DNA from: an uncultured Bacteroidota bacterium
GTDB taxonomy: Bacteria > Bacteroidota > Bacteroidia > Chitinophagales > Chitinophagaceae
Assembly: GCA_903899675.1 (NCBI GenBank)
Contig: CAIUKP010000335.1
Span: 1 to 39,060 of the forward strand
DNA: 39,060 nucleotides
Reading direction: 5' to 3'
Shown here: positions 18,264 through 27,574 of the stretch, piece by piece
Position numbering within the stretch: position 1 is the first letter of the stretch
Layout of the letters: every line of letters begins with the position of its first letter
The notes under the pieces: model-generated
The model's input: only the letters and a program-made list of their open reading frames with translations
Databases searched by the model: none
Told to the model about the DNA's origin: nothing
Made by a program: the position numbers and the translations under genes

Positions 18264-19334
18264 ATGAAAATAACTGCCGTACGTTCTTCACTTCGAAAGG
18301 TTCCTCTGAAAAAACCATATACAATAGCGTATAATACCTTTTCGGATGTAACGCTCGTTTTTTTTGAAGTAGAATTGGCCAATGGGATGATTGGATTTGG
18401 CTCTGCCAGTCCCGCAGAAGAAGTGGTAGGAGAAACTCCGGCACAAACAGCCGCCAATTTGCAGCTCGATTTTGTGCAACAGCTGGTGGGCAGAGATATC
18501 CGCCACTTTCAGCAACTGATTCAGGAAACCCGTGTGTTTTTCCCATTATTACCCGGTACGCAGGCAGCTATTGATATTGCTTTGCACGATGCGTTTGGAC
18601 AATACCTGGGCATACCGATTGTAGATTTTTATGGTCAAAAAATAAAGGCGTTGCTTACTTCCGTAACGATTGGCATCAAGGGGGTTTCAGAAACCTTGGA
18701 GGAAGCGGAAGGATATCAGCAATCAGGGTTTCGGGTGTTGAAAGTGAAAACCGGATTACAGGTAGAAGAAGATATTGAACGCATTGCCAAATTATACGAA
18801 AGATTTGGTAGGTCGATGTTGATTCGGGTAGATGCCAATCAGGGTTATTCCATGGAGCAATTACAGCAGTTTATTCCTGCTATGCAACAATATGGCGTAG
18901 AGTTGATAGAACAGCCGCTGCCGGTTGGTAAGGAGGCTGAATTGGGTGTTCTGGATGCTTCTATACGAAATCGATTGGCTGGCGATGAATCTGTGAAGGA
19001 TGCCGCAGCTGCATTGCGTTTCTGTAGTGAACAGAGGCCTTATGGCATTTTCAATATCAAATTAATGAAGTGCGGCGGAATTACCGGGGCTTTGCAAATA
19101 GCCAATGTGGCCGCAATTGGTGGTATTTCCTTATTCTGGGGCTGCAACGACGAAAGTATTATCAGCATCACAGCTGCGCTGCATGCAGCCTATTCCTGCG
19201 AAAATACGCGCTACCTCGATTTAGATGGCAGTTTTGATATCGCGCAAGACCTTCTTTCGGGTGGTTTTCGGGTGGAGGATGGCTATTTGTATCTAATGCC
19301 GGGGTCGGGATTGGGATTTAACCGGCCGGCATAA
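18264..19334 (+). CDS. Enolase-superfamily dipeptide epimerase / DgcA-like racemase
   Basis: MR/MLE-type motifs VLKVKTG, LIRVDANQGYS, LIEQPLP, LAGDESV, IKLMKCGG. Confidence 0.88.
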   Translation: MKITAVRSSLRKVPLKKPYTIAYNTFSDVTLVFFEVELANGMIGFGSASPAEEVVGETPAQTAANLQLDFVQQLVGRDIRHFQQLIQETRVFFPLLPGTQAAIDIALHDAFGQYLGIPIVDFYGQKIKALLTSVTIGIKGVSETLEEAEGYQQSGFRVLKVKTGLQVEEDIERIAKLYERFGRSMLIRVDANQGYSMEQLQQFIPAMQQYGVELIEQPLPVGKEAELGVLDASIRNRLAGDESVKDAAAALRFCSEQRPYGIFNIKLMKCGGITGALQIANVAAIGGISLFWGCNDESIISITAALHAAYSCENTRYLDLDGSFDIAQDLLSGGFRVEDGYLYLMPGSGLGFNRPA

Positions 19335-19400
19335 AAATACATAAGTCTTTGTTTATGCATTAGATTATTAGTATAAATAAACATTATTCATTTTAGCACC

Positions 19401-19408
19401 TATTTTTG
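19401..19408 (+). promoter_or_regulatory. Possible -7 element TATTTTTG upstream of the DUF6671 gene
   Basis: Matches TAnnTTTG; weak -33. Confidence 0.35.
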
Positions 19409-19459
19409 CCGCACTGTGGGCATGGTTATCAAATGATTGCCCGTTTTCAGCAAGGCAAC

Positions 19460-20338
19460 ATGAATGCTTCCCCAACCACTTCTACTAAAGTTTACCCTGA
19501 TTATTTCCGGGGAAAGGTATTGCATATAGTAAGCCGGCACCAAAAGCAGCAATATATTGAGCCCGTTCTTACTAGCCGTCTGGGATTTATTTGTAAAACC
19601 GTTTCGGAAGTAGATACCGATTTACTGGGTACTTTCAGCGGTGAGATAGCGCGTACACTTTCGCCGGAAGATTGTGCCCGAGAAAAATGTAAAATGGCAA
19701 GGGAGTATGTTAGTGATGGATATCTGCTGGCGTCGGAAGGATCTTTTGGGCCGCATCCTACCCTGGGATGGGTAACGGCCGGGGAAGAATGGCTGTTATT
19801 GTATGATATAGAGGAAGACGCTGAATTGATGGTGCGCGATATTACATTGGATACCTGCTTTTGGCGGGAAGCCATTTCTAATGAACAACAGTGTTTAGAT
19901 TTTCTTCAAAGGGTGGGATTTCCGAACCAACGAGTGATTGTAAAATCTTCGCAGGAGCAACCAGAGATTGTATTTAAAAACGGAACTACCCCCGAAGAGA
20001 TTGTACAGAATATGCACAACATGCTCAAGGAAAAGGGAAACTGTTATATAGAAACTGATATGCGGGCGATGTTTAACCCAACCCGTCAGCAGCATTTGAA
20101 TAAGTTGGCCGGATTGCTGGCAGATAAATTGAATAGCGTATGTCCGGATTGCGGATGGTATGGATTTTCGGTAACCTCAGTAGAAAGAGGGCTCCCCTGC
20201 AGCTGGTGTGGTACACCAACGAATTCAGTGAGCAATGAAATATATACCTGCAAACGATGTAATTGTTACCAAAATAAAAAATTCCCTAAAGGCATTCAAC
20301 AAGAAGACCCTCAATATTGTAATCAGTGTAACCCATAA
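19460..20338 (+). CDS. DUF6671 family protein with C-terminal zinc-ribbon-like cysteines
   Basis: YFRGKVLHIVSRHQKQQYIEPVL and C-terminal CPDCGW...CSWCG...CKRCNC...CNQC; start assigned to internal Met downstream of the -7 element. Confidence 0.7.
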   Translation: MNASPTTSTKVYPDYFRGKVLHIVSRHQKQQYIEPVLTSRLGFICKTVSEVDTDLLGTFSGEIARTLSPEDCAREKCKMAREYVSDGYLLASEGSFGPHPTLGWVTAGEEWLLLYDIEEDAELMVRDITLDTCFWREAISNEQQCLDFLQRVGFPNQRVIVKSSQEQPEIVFKNGTTPEEIVQNMHNMLKEKGNCYIETDMRAMFNPTRQQHLNKLAGLLADKLNSVCPDCGWYGFSVTSVERGLPCSWCGTPTNSVSNEIYTCKRCNCYQNKKFPKGIQQEDPQYCNQCNP

Positions 20339-20344
20339 ATAACA

Positions 20345-21301
20345 ATGGATCTGTCAGCATACATTCAATGGCTTCGGAGCGGAGAAGTGGTAGCTATACC
20401 TACCGAAACGGTATATGGTTTGGGGGCATCTATAGCATCTGAAGCGGCCATACTTAAAATATTTGAAACCAAACAGCGACCCCTATCCAACCCACTGATT
20501 GTGCATGTTGATAGTCCGGATGCTTTTTCCAAATATGCAACAGCCGTTCCGGAAGCGGTATATCAACTGGCAGCAAAATTTTGTCCGGGCCCAATCAGTT
20601 TTGTGCTTCCGGCTGCTCCTTCTCTATCGCCCTTGTTGTTGGGTGGACAAACCACGGTAGCATTGCGGGTTCCCAATCATCCCATTGCGTTACAACTGAT
20701 TCGCGAATTAGGCACTCCGATAGCAGCCCCCAGTGCGAATCGGTATAAAGGATTGAGTGCAACAACGGCTCATGCAGTAGCGCTGGCAATGCCTGAATTA
20801 AAAGACCGGATTATTGATGGTGGTCGTTGTTCAGCAGGGGTAGAATCTACCATTATTGGTTTTGAACAAAATACGCCGGTGATTTATCGAATGGGAGGTA
20901 TTACCAATGTGCAAATTGAAGAGGTATTAAACCAGCCAGTTGTATACAAGGGGCATGCCACCGGCAATCCAAAAGCGCCTGGTATGCAGTTGCGCCACTA
21001 TGCCCCTGAAACCCCGATGGTAGTGGCCAATCAGTTGGCGCAGGTAGTTAATCAGTTGGCACCGGCTAAGTTGGCTGTATTAAGTTTCCGTCAAACCATC
21101 TCGCATCCCTCCATCATTGCGCAGGAAATATTATCTCCTTCGGGCAGTGATCAGGAAGCGGCTTTTCAGTTATATCATTTATTGGGCAAACTGGATGCAG
21201 CACAGCCAGATTTTATTGTAGCAGAGTGGTTGCCAGAGCAGGGCTTGGGAGCAGCCATTAACGATAAGCTGCGCAGAGGGGCAGAACGGGTAATATTTTG
21301 A
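20345..21301 (+). CDS. L-threonylcarbamoyladenylate synthase (Sua5/YwlC type)
   Basis: AIPTETVYGLGASI, KQRPLSNPLIVHV, PIAAPSANRYKGLSATTA, C-terminal KAPGMQLRHYAPETP. Confidence 0.93.
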   Translation: MDLSAYIQWLRSGEVVAIPTETVYGLGASIASEAAILKIFETKQRPLSNPLIVHVDSPDAFSKYATAVPEAVYQLAAKFCPGPISFVLPAAPSLSPLLLGGQTTVALRVPNHPIALQLIRELGTPIAAPSANRYKGLSATTAHAVALAMPELKDRIIDGGRCSAGVESTIIGFEQNTPVIYRMGGITNVQIEEVLNQPVVYKGHATGNPKAPGMQLRHYAPETPMVVANQLAQVVNQLAPAKLAVLSFRQTISHPSIIAQEILSPSGSDQEAAFQLYHLLGKLDAAQPDFIVAEWLPEQGLGAAINDKLRRGAERVIF

Positions 21302-21321
21302 AGTAGCATTTAAAAGTAAAT

Positions 21322-22284
21322 ATGAGTTTTCAATTACTAACTGATAATCTTTCTAATCCGGCGTTGTTGTTTTTTTTGTTGGGCATATTCGCTGTTCAAA
21401 TAAAAAGTGATTTAGAAATTCCTTCGAACACCTCCAAGTTTATCGCATTGTATTTACTGTTTTCTATTGGATTTAAAGGTGGACAAGAGCTCGCGCATGA
21501 AACTTTTACGGCAGAAGTTTGGGGGAGTATCGGATTAGGACTTATGCTTTCTTTTTTAATTCCGATTTATACATTTTTCATTTTGCGCAAATCATTTTCG
21601 GTGTATGATTCGGCAGCTATCGCGGCTACTTATGGTTCGGTGAGTGCCGTAACTTTTGTAACAGCCGTGAGTTATTTAGAAATGCTTCGGCAACACTCGA
21701 GCGGACATATGGTAGCTATTATGGCCATGATGGAATCTCCCGCGATTATTGGCGCTTTGTTTTTAATGTCGAGATATCAACCTCAGGAAGACCGGCAAGG
21801 AGATACCCGGGGAGCATTGCGCCATGCGCTTACTAATGGCAGTGTGGTATTGATTTTAGGCAGCTTGTTAATTGGCTGGTTGGCCAATGCAAAGCAAGCA
21901 GAGGGCATTAAACCATTTACCACAGATATCTTTAAAGGGTTTCTGGCTATCTTTTTATTAGACATGGGCATCTCGAGTGGTCGTAAACTGCATTCGTTTT
22001 TACAAAATGGTTGGGCGCCGGTAATCTATGGTATTTGTATTCCGTTGGTGAATGGCATCATTACTTGCTGGCTGAGTGGCATGGTTACGCATGAAGTAGG
22101 CGATCGCTTTATGCTGGCTATCTTAGCCGCCAGTGCTTCTTATATAGCCGTGCCTGCTGCCATGAAAATTGCTGCACCCAAGGCCAATCCAGGTTTGTAT
22201 ATCCCTATGGCACTTGCCGTTACTTTCCCGTTTAATGTTACTATTGGAATGCCCTTGTATTACTGGCTGGTTACTATAACCTGA
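21322..22284 (+). CDS. SbtA-like sodium-dependent bicarbonate transporter family protein
   Basis: NPALLFFLLGIFAVQIKSDLEIP...LYLLFSIGFKGGQEL; multiple TM segments. Confidence 0.88.
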   Translation: MSFQLLTDNLSNPALLFFLLGIFAVQIKSDLEIPSNTSKFIALYLLFSIGFKGGQELAHETFTAEVWGSIGLGLMLSFLIPIYTFFILRKSFSVYDSAAIAATYGSVSAVTFVTAVSYLEMLRQHSSGHMVAIMAMMESPAIIGALFLMSRYQPQEDRQGDTRGALRHALTNGSVVLILGSLLIGWLANAKQAEGIKPFTTDIFKGFLAIFLLDMGISSGRKLHSFLQNGWAPVIYGICIPLVNGIITCWLSGMVTHEVGDRFMLAILAASASYIAVPAAMKIAAPKANPGLYIPMALAVTFPFNVTIGMPLYYWLVTIT

Positions 22285-22296
22285 TAGCATTACCGG

Positions 22297-22611
22297 TTAG
22301 GCTTTATGTAGATTCGATTGAATAATGGATTGTAGGGTATGCAAAGGAACTACCCCACTTTGTCTCCAGATTGGCAAACCATTTTTGTATAAGATAAGGG
22401 TAGGAACTCCGCTCACCTGTAATTCGGAAGCCAATGCATTATTTTGGTCAACATCAATTTTTATTATTCGAATCGCCTCTCCCATACCTGTCCGAAGCTG
22501 TTCTAAAATAGGGGCCATCGTTTTACAAGGCCCACACCAGCTGGCAGTAAAATCTACCAGCACCGGTTTGGGGCCATTGATTACCGAGCGAAAAGTTTCT
22601 TTTTCTGCCAT
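22297..22611 (-). CDS. Thioredoxin family protein
   Basis: VLVDFTASWCGPCKTMAPIL; start at internal Met MAEKETF. Confidence 0.92.
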   Translation of the reverse strand: MAEKETFRSVINGPKPVLVDFTASWCGPCKTMAPILEQLRTGMGEAIRIIKIDVDQNNALASELQVSGVPTLILYKNGLPIWRQSGVVPLHTLQSIIQSNLHKA

Positions 22612-22818
22612 GATTATAAAGGTGTTATTTAATCGAGTTGATTTTTGTTGTGGCCCTCTCGGGAATATCACAAAAACCAGTGTTCGGTAAATCCACTTTG
22701 CTAAATTAGCTAATCCCATTATTCGGCAGCAATAATAAATAAGTCAATGGTTCATTTGATAATAAAATCCTAATGAAGGAGTACCTTCGCGCTTATTTTG
22801 AATAATAGCGAAAAAGCA

Positions 22819-23115
22819 ATGGCTAAATCAGTAGATGATTATATTCGTTCCGGTGAGGGAAGTTTGGTAGATGTGCGAAGCACGGGAGAGTTTCAATCCG
22901 GTCATCTGCCGGGTGCCATCCATATTCCGTTGGATGAAGTGCCAGCAAAAATGAAAATGATTGCAGCTATGCCTCAGCCTATTATTTTGTATTGCCACAG
23001 TGGCAATCGTAGCGGGATAGCTGCCGACTATCTTCAACAGCATGGCGTTGAGGAAGTATTTAACGGAGGGGGCATTTTTCAGTTAATGCATCTTATTCAC
23101 CCCTCTATGGAATAA
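22819..23115 (+). CDS. Rhodanese-like domain protein
   Basis: LVDVRSTGEFQSGHLPGAIHIPL and active-site loop YCHSGNRSG. Confidence 0.92.
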   Translation: MAKSVDDYIRSGEGSLVDVRSTGEFQSGHLPGAIHIPLDEVPAKMKMIAAMPQPIILYCHSGNRSGIAADYLQQHGVEEVFNGGGIFQLMHLIHPSME

Positions 23116-23145
23116 CCCCCCTCGAATGCTGAAGCTTTTTGCCAA

Positions 23146-25164
23146 CTATTTTTTGTAACCAATGCCCTCGTTGAATCTAAATAACGCATATCCCTTTTTC
23201 TCTTCATAGCCCGGCACATCCGAAAGCTGCGTTGCTGCTGCGTCTTCTGAAATGGGGGTAGTAAAAGGCATTTTACCAGATGGGTTAAACCGACCGGTAA
23301 TTACATCCAGCAGCGCATCTTGGGTTGATCCGAAAGTGGCCAGCACAGACTGAATATTTTTTTTGGTTTGTGCATTGTATATTTCATCAATCACCCATGG
23401 GTTGGTATAATTTATTACCAGGGTTGTTGGCTTTTTGGCAGTAAGGGCATTAATATATTTTACATCTACTGAGTTTTTCGAGAGTGCGAGGTAAAGGGGA
23501 CTGCCATCTGAATCGAACAGTGATTTTGAGCCTGGTGTAATCCACAGAATAATATGATCGGCTTCTTCGGGGGTGTTTACAAATGTAACCGGGTAAGAAC
23601 CGCTTGCATCATTATAAACGGTGCTAGCAGATCCGCCTCTTTTTTGGTAGTACGATTCAAAGTAAATTTTTGTCGGCTTATTCAGTGGCAGAACCTGCTG
23701 TTCATTTCTGAGCAGTACTATCGACTTGCGCATGGCAAGGTTGGCCCTCGCTTGAAATTGTGGGTTCCCTACAATTTTTTCAGCAGCATCTTCATTCACG
23801 TAGGGGTTTTCGAATAGTCCCAGTTGAAATTTTTCAATCAACAAGCGTTTTACCGATTCATTAATCAGCGATTCACTTACCATACCTTTTCTTACGGTTT
23901 CGAGCAGCTCAGTAGGGTCGGCGGTTCCGGAATATAAATTGATGCCGGCTTCCAGCGTTTTTTTGTATCGCTCTTGGATGCTTAGGTTTTCGGCACCCCA
24001 TGGCATCATTTCAATAGGGCCGGTATCGGAATTGATGATGCCTTTAAAGCCCAGGCTATCCCTTAATAGATCATGAATCACGGCTTTGTTGTACGCGTAG
24101 GCAATTTGTTCGTAGCGGGTATCTTTCGGAATAGAGTAATAGGGCATGATAGCCGATGTTCCGGCTTTGATGGCTGCCTTAAAGGGAATCAGGTTATTTT
24201 TAAAACGCCCACCGGGAAAGTGTTCATACTTGCCCCAGTCGAAATGCGGGTCTTGTCCGCCCACCCCGGCTCCACCTCCCGGAAAGTGTTTGGTGGTAAG
24301 GGCTACGGAGGAGGAAGACAGCCTAGGTCCTTGAAATCCTAACACAACTTCGGTAATCATGTTGGCAACCCAATTGGCATCCTCGCCAAAAGTGCCTTCT
24401 ATTCTTTGCCAACGGGGTTCGGTGCTGAGGTCTGCCATGTACATATATCCTTTCCGTAATCCAACCGCAGCCCATTCTTGTCGGGCGATATCGGCGAATT
24501 CTCTTACCAGCTTTAAATCGCGCATGGCAGATAATCCCAGCTCACCAGGCCAGGTAGAAAAAGTGGTTTTGCCTACACTCAGTCCAATAGAGGCATCTTT
24601 GGTTATATGATTCCGAGGGTTAGAAGCAATAATAGCGGGTATTCCCAGCGGCTCACTTTCACAGAGAGCTTGTAATTTATTCGTCCATTCGGCAGTAATT
24701 CTTGCACTCACATTGGCGCGCATAATAAAATGTCGCAGATGAAATTGGCGAATACCCTTGGTGCTGCCAGCCGCCATCATATTTGGGGGCAGCGGTTTTC
24801 GGGTAAACATATTAATGCTTTGCACCAGATCTTCCTCATTAAAATCACTAGTGATAGGCTCTTTATTTTTAGGACCTTCAAACGACCAATCATTTTTTAA
24901 ACGGGCCGAGCTAATCAGCATAAATCCAACTTTTTCTTCTAACGACATTTGAGTTAATAAATTAGCCGCTCTGGTATCCGCCGGCAGGCGCCAATCTTCG
25001 TATGCATCTAGTTGTCCGTTTTTATTTAAATCCTTAAACTGCTTTCCTTGGATGGTAAGTAATTTTGCCGCCCGATACCCCAATGTTGGCTGTTGGGCAT
25101 TTAGAGAAACTGCACTCAATAAAAGTGCAAGTGGTAAACAGCAAATTCGGCCTAGCGTATTCAT
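23146..25164 (-). CDS. Glycoside hydrolase family 3 (beta-glucosidase-like)
   Basis: LTTKHFPGGGAGVGGQDPH, GFKGIINSDTGPIE, SIVLLRNEQQVLPL. Confidence 0.9.
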   Translation of the reverse strand: MNTLGRICCLPLALLLSAVSLNAQQPTLGYRAAKLLTIQGKQFKDLNKNGQLDAYEDWRLPADTRAANLLTQMSLEEKVGFMLISSARLKNDWSFEGPKNKEPITSDFNEEDLVQSINMFTRKPLPPNMMAAGSTKGIRQFHLRHFIMRANVSARITAEWTNKLQALCESEPLGIPAIIASNPRNHITKDASIGLSVGKTTFSTWPGELGLSAMRDLKLVREFADIARQEWAAVGLRKGYMYMADLSTEPRWQRIEGTFGEDANWVANMITEVVLGFQGPRLSSSSVALTTKHFPGGGAGVGGQDPHFDWGKYEHFPGGRFKNNLIPFKAAIKAGTSAIMPYYSIPKDTRYEQIAYAYNKAVIHDLLRDSLGFKGIINSDTGPIEMMPWGAENLSIQERYKKTLEAGINLYSGTADPTELLETVRKGMVSESLINESVKRLLIEKFQLGLFENPYVNEDAAEKIVGNPQFQARANLAMRKSIVLLRNEQQVLPLNKPTKIYFESYYQKRGGSASTVYNDASGSYPVTFVNTPEEADHIILWITPGSKSLFDSDGSPLYLALSKNSVDVKYINALTAKKPTTLVINYTNPWVIDEIYNAQTKKNIQSVLATFGSTQDALLDVITGRFNPSGKMPFTTPISEDAAATQLSDVPGYEEKKGYALFRFNEGIGYKK

Positions 25165-25298
25165 AATAAAGTAAATGGGTGCACTTAAAGCTATTTAGTT
25201 TTCTGATTCGGCAAGTTCAATAAATGCGAAAACGATTTCGGCTATCGATATACTATCTTATTATAATAAATAACATTGGGTGCATCCGGTTAGGGGCA

Positions 25299-25323
25299 TA
25301 AAAAAAGTCACTCAAAAGTGACT
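25299..25323 (-). terminator. Intrinsic terminator on minus strand (7-bp stem AGTCACT/AGTGACT, loop 4, T-tract on minus strand)
   Basis: 25306-25312 pairs with 25317-25323; A-run 25300-25306 gives U-tract on minus-strand RNA. Confidence 0.75.
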
Positions 25324-25352
25324 GCAGCTAGAATCAATAAACGGCAAAGCGA

Positions 25353-25433
25353 CTATTCAAATTCCAGTTCGTTCATGTTGTACTCCCAGCTAAAAATCAG
25401 CTCAGAAGTCGCTTGTTTTTTGTTAGTTGTCAT
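25353..25433 (-). CDS. Candidate small protein, 26 aa: MTTNKKQATSELIFSWEYNMNELEFE
   Basis: Complete ATG-TAG ORF on minus strand with A/T-rich leader and its own downstream terminator; no neighbouring ORF explains the locus. Confidence 0.45.
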   Translation of the reverse strand: MTTNKKQATSELIFSWEYNMNELEFE

Positions 25434-25692
25434 TGGTATATTTTTAATTGTTTTTATTTGATTTCAGTACAATACCTACTTACTTTTTATGCAAATAAGA
25501 TGCCAAAACAAAGTGGTTCGTTGCCCAGTTGCTACAATTGGGATGAACGGTAATTTACAAAATCAATCGTCTAAATATAATTAACAAAAGATTCAACAAA
25601 AGGTTGCAAAAAGGCAGTAAAAAAATCTAAAAACAGCAAATAGATGCAGAAAATAGCAAAATCGCGGGTTTTTATGCCTAAAGTAGCAGGAA

Positions 25693-26526
25693 TCAGCGTT
25701 TGATAATAACAAACTCCACCCTTCTGTTCGTTTCCCGATCTTTATCGGTTATTTCCTCGGCAATAATTTTTTTACTGGCACCCATGCCTTTATAGGATAG
25801 ACGGCCGCTGCTGATTCCGTTATTAATTAAGAACAGGTAAATTTCATGGGCCCGGTTGCGGGAGAGCACTTTTTCACCGGTGTCGATATCCAGTCCGTCT
25901 TCAGTTATTTCGGCACAGCAGATATGGCCCCTGATTTCAACTTGTAGGGTGGGGTTGTTTTTCATCACTTCCAACACCTCATTTAGCGTTGGCAGAGCAG
26001 AGGGTAAGAGGATATGTCGTCCCCCTTCGAAGTTGAGGTTATTGAGAATGATGTTGGATTTTCCTTCTTTGATTTGTTCCTGCAAGGCTTTTACGGGAGG
26101 GGCGGGAATGTCAACAGCTGTTTGTACAATTCCGGTAATTTCAACAACTCGGTTGAGTTGGTTTCTGGCTGCGACATGTAATTCCTGTTCGGCAATCGGA
26201 CTCCTTTTTCCCAGCGCAACTCTTTTAGTGATTTGAGCTGGAGCAACACCGAGCTCCAACAAATATTTTTCTACTGCCGCCACTCTGCGGGCTGCCAGGG
26301 AATCATTGTAAACAAAATTACCTCGGATATCGGTTCTGCCGGTAAGGGTAATGCCGGAAATACTTTTATAATCGGCAGCTAATTTCTGTAGCGTTGCGGC
26401 TGAAACAGGCATAATTACTGACTGGTCAAAATCGAAATAGATTTTTCCGAGTATGCCTTCTGTTTGCGAAATAGCGCTAACGGAAATAATACTGCATAGC
26501 ACAAAGGCCAATGTTTTTGCTAACAT
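25693..26526 (-). CDS. OmpA family protein
   Basis: Two OmpA-type modules: GKIYFDFDQSVIMPVSAATLQKLA...GRTDIRGNFVYNDSLAARR and LQVEIRGHICC...LSRNRAHEIYLFLINNGI...NRRVEFVIIKR. Confidence 0.88.
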   Translation of the reverse strand: MLAKTLAFVLCSIISVSAISQTEGILGKIYFDFDQSVIMPVSAATLQKLAADYKSISGITLTGRTDIRGNFVYNDSLAARRVAAVEKYLLELGVAPAQITKRVALGKRSPIAEQELHVAARNQLNRVVEITGIVQTAVDIPAPPVKALQEQIKEGKSNIILNNLNFEGGRHILLPSALPTLNEVLEVMKNNPTLQVEIRGHICCAEITEDGLDIDTGEKVLSRNRAHEIYLFLINNGISSGRLSYKGMGASKKIIAEEITDKDRETNRRVEFVIIKR

Positions 26527-26572
26527 AGGTAGGATTTATATACGTAAAGATAGTTACCCTGTGGGTTCATTG

Positions 26573-27556
26573 TTACCAGGGGGAAAGTCCTAACAATTTT
26601 TTACCTAAATCATTTAATTCGGCGGTTGCATACCGGGTTTTTTCCCAATTGCGGGGATCGCCCGGAAAGGCATATCCTTCAGGTGCTATGCGGTTTTGCC
26701 AGGACTGAACTCTCCATTGTTTGAGTACCTCATTATCTTCTTCGGCAGGCATCATGGATAAATATTGTGCGATGCGTACTTTATCCTTACTCAGGTTCGG
26801 ACGAATGCCATGGGGTTCAAGGCTGTTGAAAATAAGCAGGTCTCCGGCTTCGAGGGGTACTTTTACCAAATCAAATCCGCTTACATCGGGCATAAAATGA
26901 TTTCGGTCGGCCGGTTGGGTAAGTTTCCAGGTGTTGAAATTTCTGTATAATTCTGGCACACATTGAAATCCGCCCATATTTTCATCTGTTTGATCGGCAA
27001 GCGCCAATACTCCCTGAACATTTACCGGTTTGGTTTCCGGATCATAATCCCAATGAATAAACCCTTTGTACTCAAATCCAGGCTGAATTGGGAAATTCAG
27101 GTTGGCACGGTCGATGCTTACCCATAATTTTTCTGTACCCCAGATATCTACAAATGCGTCGTACACTCTTTGTACCTGACGATTATTCCAAAGATGCTGG
27201 TGATTATATACTTCTACCATTCCGGTATTGGCCAGTTCCTTCATTTTCATTTCGGCACGCGGGGGTGTATACCAAGTGGCAGGATTTGCCGGATCTTTCT
27301 CTTCAAATTCCCATAAAAATGCGGCAGTGGCTGCAGCCTGTTCTTTAGAAACGGCTTGTTTGATTACCACATATCCATTGTGCTTCCAAAAATGCCAATC
27401 ATCTTCGCTTAATACCCGCAATGGTTTTCCATTACTTCGGTCGTTCAGCTGAATCGCACTGCTTTTGGCGGTAGAGGGATTGCCAGGAATATCTTTATGT
27501 GCATTGGTTGGGGCCATGGTGGGTACCATCGTGGGCACCATTGTTTTTTGTTCCAT
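26573..27556 (-). CDS. Phytanoyl-CoA dioxygenase (PhyH) family protein
   Basis: WHFWKHNGYVVIKQAVSKEQ, FIHWDYDPET, GDLLIFNSLEPHGIRPN. Confidence 0.85.
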   Translation of the reverse strand: MEQKTMVPTMVPTMAPTNAHKDIPGNPSTAKSSAIQLNDRSNGKPLRVLSEDDWHFWKHNGYVVIKQAVSKEQAAATAAFLWEFEEKDPANPATWYTPPRAEMKMKELANTGMVEVYNHQHLWNNRQVQRVYDAFVDIWGTEKLWVSIDRANLNFPIQPGFEYKGFIHWDYDPETKPVNVQGVLALADQTDENMGGFQCVPELYRNFNTWKLTQPADRNHFMPDVSGFDLVKVPLEAGDLLIFNSLEPHGIRPNLSKDKVRIAQYLSMMPAEEDNEVLKQWRVQSWQNRIAPEGYAFPGDPRNWEKTRYATAELNDLGKKLLGLSPW

Positions 27557-27574
27557 ATTGCCAGGGGTAAGTAA

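Noticed and set aside
24073-24610. Several plus-strand ORFs inside the GH3 region
   Set aside because: Antisense to a well-supported GH3 coding sequence; shadow ORFs.
27495-27556. Repetitive N-terminus MVPTMVPTMAPT in the PhyH protein as a functional repeat
   Set aside because: Only three short imperfect units; may reflect an over-extended start, and no independent support.
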